A stretch of DNA of 64,000 nucleotides, taken from NCBI GenBank assembly GCA_017464425.1, contig JAFUDX010000005.1:1-64000 (forward strand), in the 5' to 3' direction. Each line of letters opens with the position of its first letter. Positions within the stretch are counted from its first letter, which is position 1. The stretch comes from Treponema sp. (lineage in GTDB: Bacteria > Spirochaetota > Spirochaetia > Treponematales > Treponemataceae). A program made the translations under genes and the position numbers. This document shows, one piece after another, positions 60,115 to 64,000 of this stretch. Under the pieces are notes generated by a model. The model was given only the letters and a program-made list of their open reading frames with translations. It made no database searches and had not been told where the DNA came from.

Positions 60115-61452
60115 TTAGTTGCTTTCTGCAGCTCCAGGAAGGCCGATGTCTTTGCGATAGAACATGCCTTCAAACTGAACGCCATCCATTGCCTCATATG
60201 CCTTTTTCCAGGCTTCATCAAATGTTGCGCCATGCGCAGAACAAGCAAGAACGCGCCCTCCGCTCGTGATAAGCGTGGGAGTTTTTGCACGGCGGTCATT
60301 GATTGCACCCGCGATAAAGATTTTTGCACCCGCATCAGAAATCACGCTGTTTGCAAGTGTGATGACTTTGCCTTTTGCGTATTTGAGCGGATACCCGCCA
60401 CTTACGGCAACGGGAGCGACTTGAAAGCCTGATTTCCAGTTCAGCTGGAATGAATTCAGCGTACCCGTCATAATCGCCTTGCAGAGCTCGGCAAAATCAA
60501 AATCCATCATCGGCAAAACTGCCTGTGTTTCGGGATCACCCAAGCGAACATTGTATTCCAACGCTTTGGGGCCGTCTTTTGTAATCATAAGTCCAAAGAA
60601 AATAAAACCGCGATAGTCCATTTTTTCGGCAATCAAGCCTTTGAGCGTAGGCTGCAAAATGTTCGCATCAAAAGCAGCTATTGTTTCAGCAGTGACATCT
60701 TCAAGCGGACAAACCGCACCCATGCCACCCGTGTTGGGGCCTTTCGCACCGTCAAGCAATCTTTTGTGGTCACGGGCGGGCAAGAATGCCTTGATGCACG
60801 CCGTTCCGTTCTTTGCACTTTCTTCAGTAACGCTCACCGCCGCGAGCACGGAAATTTCTACGCCCTGCAAGTATTCTTCGATAACGAGTTTTTTGCCTGC
60901 ATCTCCAAGATTTGCCGTAAGTTCTTCTACGGCAGATTCGGCTTCTGCAAGCGTTTTTGCCACAACAACGCCCTTTCCCGCCGCCAAGCCGTCCGCCTTG
61001 ATGACAATAGGAGCACCCTTTTGCCGAACATACGCAAGAGCTTCTTCTTTGTTTGTAAAGGTTTTTGAATCAGCGCACGCCACGCCATATTTTTGCATAA
61101 AGATTTTTGAAAGATCTTTTGACGCTTCAAGTGCCGCGCCTTTTGCTTTTGGTCCAACAGTCGGAATACCAGCCGCCCACAGAGAATCAGCGATTCCTTC
61201 TGCGAGCGGATCTTCTGGCCCGATGACGGCAAATTCGACTTTTTCTGACTTGGCAACGCTTACCGCCGCTTCATTCAGCGAAAGATTTGCCAACGCGGGA
61301 TTATCTTTGGGGTCAATATTGCGGCATTTTGCCTCGTGTGCCGTACCACCGTTACCTGGCACGCAAATAACTTCTGAAACAGAATTTGACAGGGCAAGTC
61401 GCCATGCGATTGTGTGCTCGCGACCACCGCTACCGATTACTAAAACTTTCAT
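60115..61452 (-). CDS. purD: Phosphoribosylamine-glycine ligase (GAR synthetase)
   Basis: A 445-residue ATP-grasp enzyme for step two of purine synthesis. The N-terminus KVLVIGSGGREHTIAWRLAL, the ATP-binding APIVIKADGLAAGKGVVVAK and the signature ALEYNVRLGDPETQAVLPMM are intact. It follows the GGDEF gene by 9 bases (AAGGA site overlapping that stop) and is followed by the pectinesterase gene. Confidence 0.96.
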   Translation of the reverse strand: MKVLVIGSGGREHTIAWRLALSNSVSEVICVPGNGGTAHEAKCRNIDPKDNPALANLSLNEAAVSVAKSEKVEFAVIGPEDPLAEGIADSLWAAGIPTVGPKAKGAALEASKDLSKIFMQKYGVACADSKTFTNKEEALAYVRQKGAPIVIKADGLAAGKGVVVAKTLAEAESAVEELTANLGDAGKKLVIEEYLQGVEISVLAAVSVTEESAKNGTACIKAFLPARDHKRLLDGAKGPNTGGMGAVCPLEDVTAETIAAFDANILQPTLKGLIAEKMDYRGFIFFGLMITKDGPKALEYNVRLGDPETQAVLPMMDFDFAELCKAIMTGTLNSFQLNWKSGFQVAPVAVSGGYPLKYAKGKVITLANSVISDAGAKIFIAGAINDRRAKTPTLITSGGRVLACSAHGATFDEAWKKAYEAMDGVQFEGMFYRKDIGLPGAAESN

Positions 61453-61461
61453 TTTGATTCC

Positions 61462-63192
61462 TTACAATTTATTTGCTATCATCTTTGCCCAAATGAGGGC
61501 TTGGGTGATTGTTTCGTTTTTAAATGCACGGGCTGGTTTGTACAAATCGAAGCAGATAAAGGCCGTTATTTTTCCAGATTTATCTTTGCAAATCACTTCG
61601 ATTGTTGAAGCAATTCCATTTGAGCGGTAAATTTCGTAGCGGTTTCCATCGATTGAGTTGAGGACATTCACATTGTCAAAATGCAGGAAACCGAATTCGT
61701 TGAAAAAGGTAAAATAGTTGCTGTTCAAGTGTCCAGTACGCGCATCAACCGTATCTTTTTTATCTTTTGCGACGATATAGGCAAGCTCAAAATTTTCGTT
61801 ATACACAGAGATTTTGCTGATTCTCAGATAGGCAAGCATTTTTCGCAAAACAGTTTTTATAGAGCGTGCGCTTCCCCGCCTGAGCTTATTGAGCAAGGTA
61901 AAAATCTCCATTTGGGCGGTGACATTTTCCTGAAAGTACAAGCCAGAAGCGACCCGATCATCAACCTGCTGATTTTCAATCAGAATCTTATCGTGAATTT
62001 CGGGCTTATAGATGATGTAACAGTTTCGTCCGCGGTATTTTGCGATGTACAAGCATTTATCCGCCAATTCAAACAACTCATCGTAATTCTTTGCCTGTTC
62101 CGGGAATTTTGCGATTCCAATCGAACAAGTGACGATTGAGCCCGGTTCGACATTCGTGATGCTCCATTGGATTCCCGTGCGGATATTGCGTGTGACATTT
62201 CGGATGTCGTCTTCTGTGGTGCGGTCAAGAATGACTAAGAATTCATCGCCACCGATTCGGCCTGCCATGCCCACGCCTTTTATTGCATCTTGAATGCATG
62301 TGGAGACAGCAACCAAAACCCGGTCGCCAAAAATGTGACCATAGGTGTCGTTACATTCTTTGAATTTGTCGACATCGATAATCATGAGGGAACACGGATT
62401 TTTGTCCTCATTGATTTTTTTGATTGCCATTTCCGTGATGGCCTTTTTGTTGTACAGCCCGGTAAGGCCGTCTTTTTGCTCATTGTATAAATTTGTGGCG
62501 ATGTCTGTTTTTTTGCTCATCTGAACGCTGCCAACGATGAGCGAACTTGAACGAGTACTTGTTTTGAGCGTGTGAACGGTGACCAGTTTTTTATTCGTCT
62601 GAAGGAAAGAATAGTATTTATTGGAAGCAAAATTCTCCAAGTCTTCAAGCATGGCCTCAAACTGCGAATTGCTGTCGTGATGCGTGAGGTCGATTTTAAA
62701 AGTCATTGTAAAGAATTCGCGGAAATCCTGCAGCGAGCATTTTGCCAGAACCGTTAAATCCTTTGTGTTTTTAAGGATAACCGTGTGCCCGTCGAAACTA
62801 AAATAGTAAGCGTCAAAATTCTGCAAAAGAGCGGTGAATTCGCGGCTTTCAAGAAGTGCTCTGTCCAAAAGCGAGCGGGAATAAGAAAGCTCTTCGATGA
62901 TGACTTTGAAATTTTCGCCGTGCCTGACAATCGTAAAAATACAGGAAATGAAATTTTCGTGCGGCTTGATGTTCGCGATAAAATTGTGCGTGGGGAGATT
63001 GTCGTCAAAATTCGCAAGATAAAACCGAAGATTCTTAGCGTCTGACTCTTCAAGAATATATGAAATATTTACATCAAAATCGGTTTTATGAAGAAGATTG
63101 AGAAACGAACGGTTGCCATCTTTGACATTTAAATCTTTGTCAATGATGAAGTTGATGTCACTGATTCTGCGTTGATTTAATCTCTGCTCCAA
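61462..63192 (-). CDS. GGDEF-domain diguanylate cyclase with PAS-like N-terminus
   Basis: A 576-residue cytosolic protein with a TTG start; GGAG stands 8 bases before it. The N-terminal 200 residues look like one or two PAS folds (INFIIDKDLNVKDGNRSFLN, NFDAYYFSFDGHTVILKNTK). The cyclase domain is about 240-400, with DVDKFKECNDTYGHIFGDRV and the intact active loop GRIGGDEFLVILD. An RxxD inhibitory site is not obvious. The last 150 residues resemble a GAF-like domain (SKISVYNENFELAYIVAKDK). It makes c-di-GMP and heads the purD operon. Confidence 0.87.
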   Translation of the reverse strand: MEQRLNQRRISDINFIIDKDLNVKDGNRSFLNLLHKTDFDVNISYILEESDAKNLRFYLANFDDNLPTHNFIANIKPHENFISCIFTIVRHGENFKVIIEELSYSRSLLDRALLESREFTALLQNFDAYYFSFDGHTVILKNTKDLTVLAKCSLQDFREFFTMTFKIDLTHHDSNSQFEAMLEDLENFASNKYYSFLQTNKKLVTVHTLKTSTRSSSLIVGSVQMSKKTDIATNLYNEQKDGLTGLYNKKAITEMAIKKINEDKNPCSLMIIDVDKFKECNDTYGHIFGDRVLVAVSTCIQDAIKGVGMAGRIGGDEFLVILDRTTEDDIRNVTRNIRTGIQWSITNVEPGSIVTCSIGIAKFPEQAKNYDELFELADKCLYIAKYRGRNCYIIYKPEIHDKILIENQQVDDRVASGLYFQENVTAQMEIFTLLNKLRRGSARSIKTVLRKMLAYLRISKISVYNENFELAYIVAKDKKDTVDARTGHLNSNYFTFFNEFGFLHFDNVNVLNSIDGNRYEIYRSNGIASTIEVICKDKSGKITAFICFDLYKPARAFKNETITQALIWAKMIANKL

Positions 63193-63343
63193 ATTTTTTG
63201 CTCCGAAAATATTTTTAAATACTATCGTTTTATTTTACCACATGTTCAGAATTTTTTAAAATATTTTTTTAGAAAATAATAAAAAAAATTGAATTTTTCG
63301 ATATACTTTCACGATTTTTATATCTGTGATACTCTGTTGAAGG

Positions 63344-64000
63344 ATGAAATCCCTTATCTGCACCACTCTTTTAGTAGAAACATCTCCACAAGGCCTGCCG
63401 TTGGGTGCTGCCTGCATTGCAAGCGCACTAAAGGCAGATGCCCGCACAAAAAATGCAGTCTCCGTTTCGCTCATAGATTTTTCACTTGAAGACGATGAAA
63501 TTATCAGCGCAAAAAAATCGGGCGGAGATGACGCAATCGCGCAGTTCCTTGCAAACCAACTTGCTTCTAAAAAACCTGATTTCATTGCGTTCAGCGTTTA
63601 TGTGTGGAACCGTCTGATTCTTGAAAAAACCTGCACAACGCTCAAAAAAATGCTCCCGAACAGCATTTGTATTGCAGGAGGACCTGAAGTCACGGCAGAT
63701 CCGCTTTCGTTCCACAACTTTGATTTTATGATTTCAGGACAAGGCGAGCGTGCGATGGTCGAATTAGTAGATTCGCTTGCAAAGGGTAAAAAAATCGACA
63801 TACAAGGCGTATATACAGCTTCCGCACAGAGCGGGGCTCAGACAAACGAAATTGCCCGCGCATGCCCGCTTCCTCCTGACATGACGGCTTCTCCATATCT
63901 TGACGGCACGCTTGACCCTTCAAAATACGGAGGCGCACTCTGGGAACTTGCACGCGGCTGCCCATTTAAATGCTCATATTGCTACGAATCAAAGGGCGAG
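63344..64000 (+). CDS. B12-binding radical SAM protein (cut by the right edge)
   Basis: 219 codons are visible from the ATG at 63344. A cobalamin-binding-like Rossmann domain comes first (LICTTLLVETSPQGLPLGAA, IAFSVYVWNRLILEKTCTTL, ICIAGGPEVTADPLSFHNFD, FMISGQGERAMVEL). The radical SAM core then starts with ELARGCPFKCSYCYESKG, giving the CxxxCxxC cluster site. This order is that of the DUF4080-type B12-binding radical SAM family. AAGG touches the ATG and an extended -10 (TGTGATACT) ends 10 bases before it, so the leader is very short. The rest of the gene lies outside the window. Confidence 0.85.
   Translation, partial: MKSLICTTLLVETSPQGLPLGAACIASALKADARTKNAVSVSLIDFSLEDDEIISAKKSGGDDAIAQFLANQLASKKPDFIAFSVYVWNRLILEKTCTTLKKMLPNSICIAGGPEVTADPLSFHNFDFMISGQGERAMVELVDSLAKGKKIDIQGVYTASAQSGAQTNEIARACPLPPDMTASPYLDGTLDPSKYGGALWELARGCPFKCSYCYESKGE

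Noticed and set aside
1-64000. CRISPR arrays, tRNA or rRNA genes, complete insertion sequences and prophage
   Set aside because: Intergenic gaps were read for repeats with regular spacing, tRNA arms and transposase frames. None was found.

Overview
The window looks like a chromosome segment of a host-associated, anaerobic Treponema (Spirochaetota), probably a pectin-using gut or rumen type. This is inferred from gene content and was not checked by any search. Pointers are two secreted pectin methylesterases, an O2-sensitive class III ribonucleotide reductase, a monomeric [FeFe]-hydrogenase, many signal-transduction proteins typical of spirochaetes (CHASE2-cyclase, SpoIIE phosphatases, FIST, GGDEF), and a folD / TP0733-like barrel / lipoprotein block. 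Coding density is high, GC content is moderate, and no rRNA, tRNA, CRISPR array, transposase or prophage was found.

Layout. 1-800: a recombination-promoting nuclease gene split by a three-hairpin repeat. 893-1058: a hairpin and a candidate structured RNA. 1103-10972: a degenerate M16 peptidase, 5-formyl-THF cyclo-ligase, the hydrogenase coupled to a periplasmic binding protein, a pectinesterase with an Ig-like domain, IlvN and a PHP phosphatase. 11053-16779: a cyclic-nucleotide-binding regulator overlapping a CYTH cyclase, ClpP, a UPF0158-GNAT fusion, a DbpA-like RNA binder, an MBL hydrolase and a phosphodiesterase. 16807-23248: a lipoprotein, a FecR/beta-barrel/exported-protein cassette and the CHASE2 adenylate cyclase. 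23421-30115: a type I restriction locus (BRO-N gene, silent half hsdS, hsdS, DUF1016 nuclease, hsdR) with no hsdM. 30234-41183: thrA, VanY-like carboxypeptidase, SpoIIE-SpoIIE-STAS, an RRM protein, a FIST/MCP-like pair and folD. 41274-47261: envelope proteins, an HExxH protein, a protein with a repeat-derived N-terminus and nrdD. 47578-57881: SPOR protein, coaE-polA, AICAR transformylase, a RelB/YoeB-type toxin-antitoxin, HAD phosphatase, SufU, methyltransferase, RpiB-like protein and prfA. 58039-64000: a GGDEF-purD-pectinesterase operon and the start of a B12-binding radical SAM gene.

The most unusual layer is repeats placed inside working genes. A GC-rich palindromic repeat of about 80-90 bp occurs three times (4135, 26203, 49138). 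Each copy lies in frame inside a different protein-coding gene, in both orientations. A second repeat family supplies the linker of DNA polymerase I and apparently the signal peptide of the gene at 44054. A third, three-hairpin family splits the nuclease gene at the left edge and sits between vanY and the STAS gene.

Two further points stand out. A 28-bp perfect inverted repeat flanks a 1.15-kb segment that should switch the second target-recognition domain of HsdS by inversion. Several first genes of operons (clpP, polA, prfA, the AICAR transformylase gene, the HAD gene and others) have a sigma70-like -10 box ending only 6-7 bases before the start codon. That predicts leaderless mRNAs, while other genes carry ordinary Shine-Dalgarno sites.
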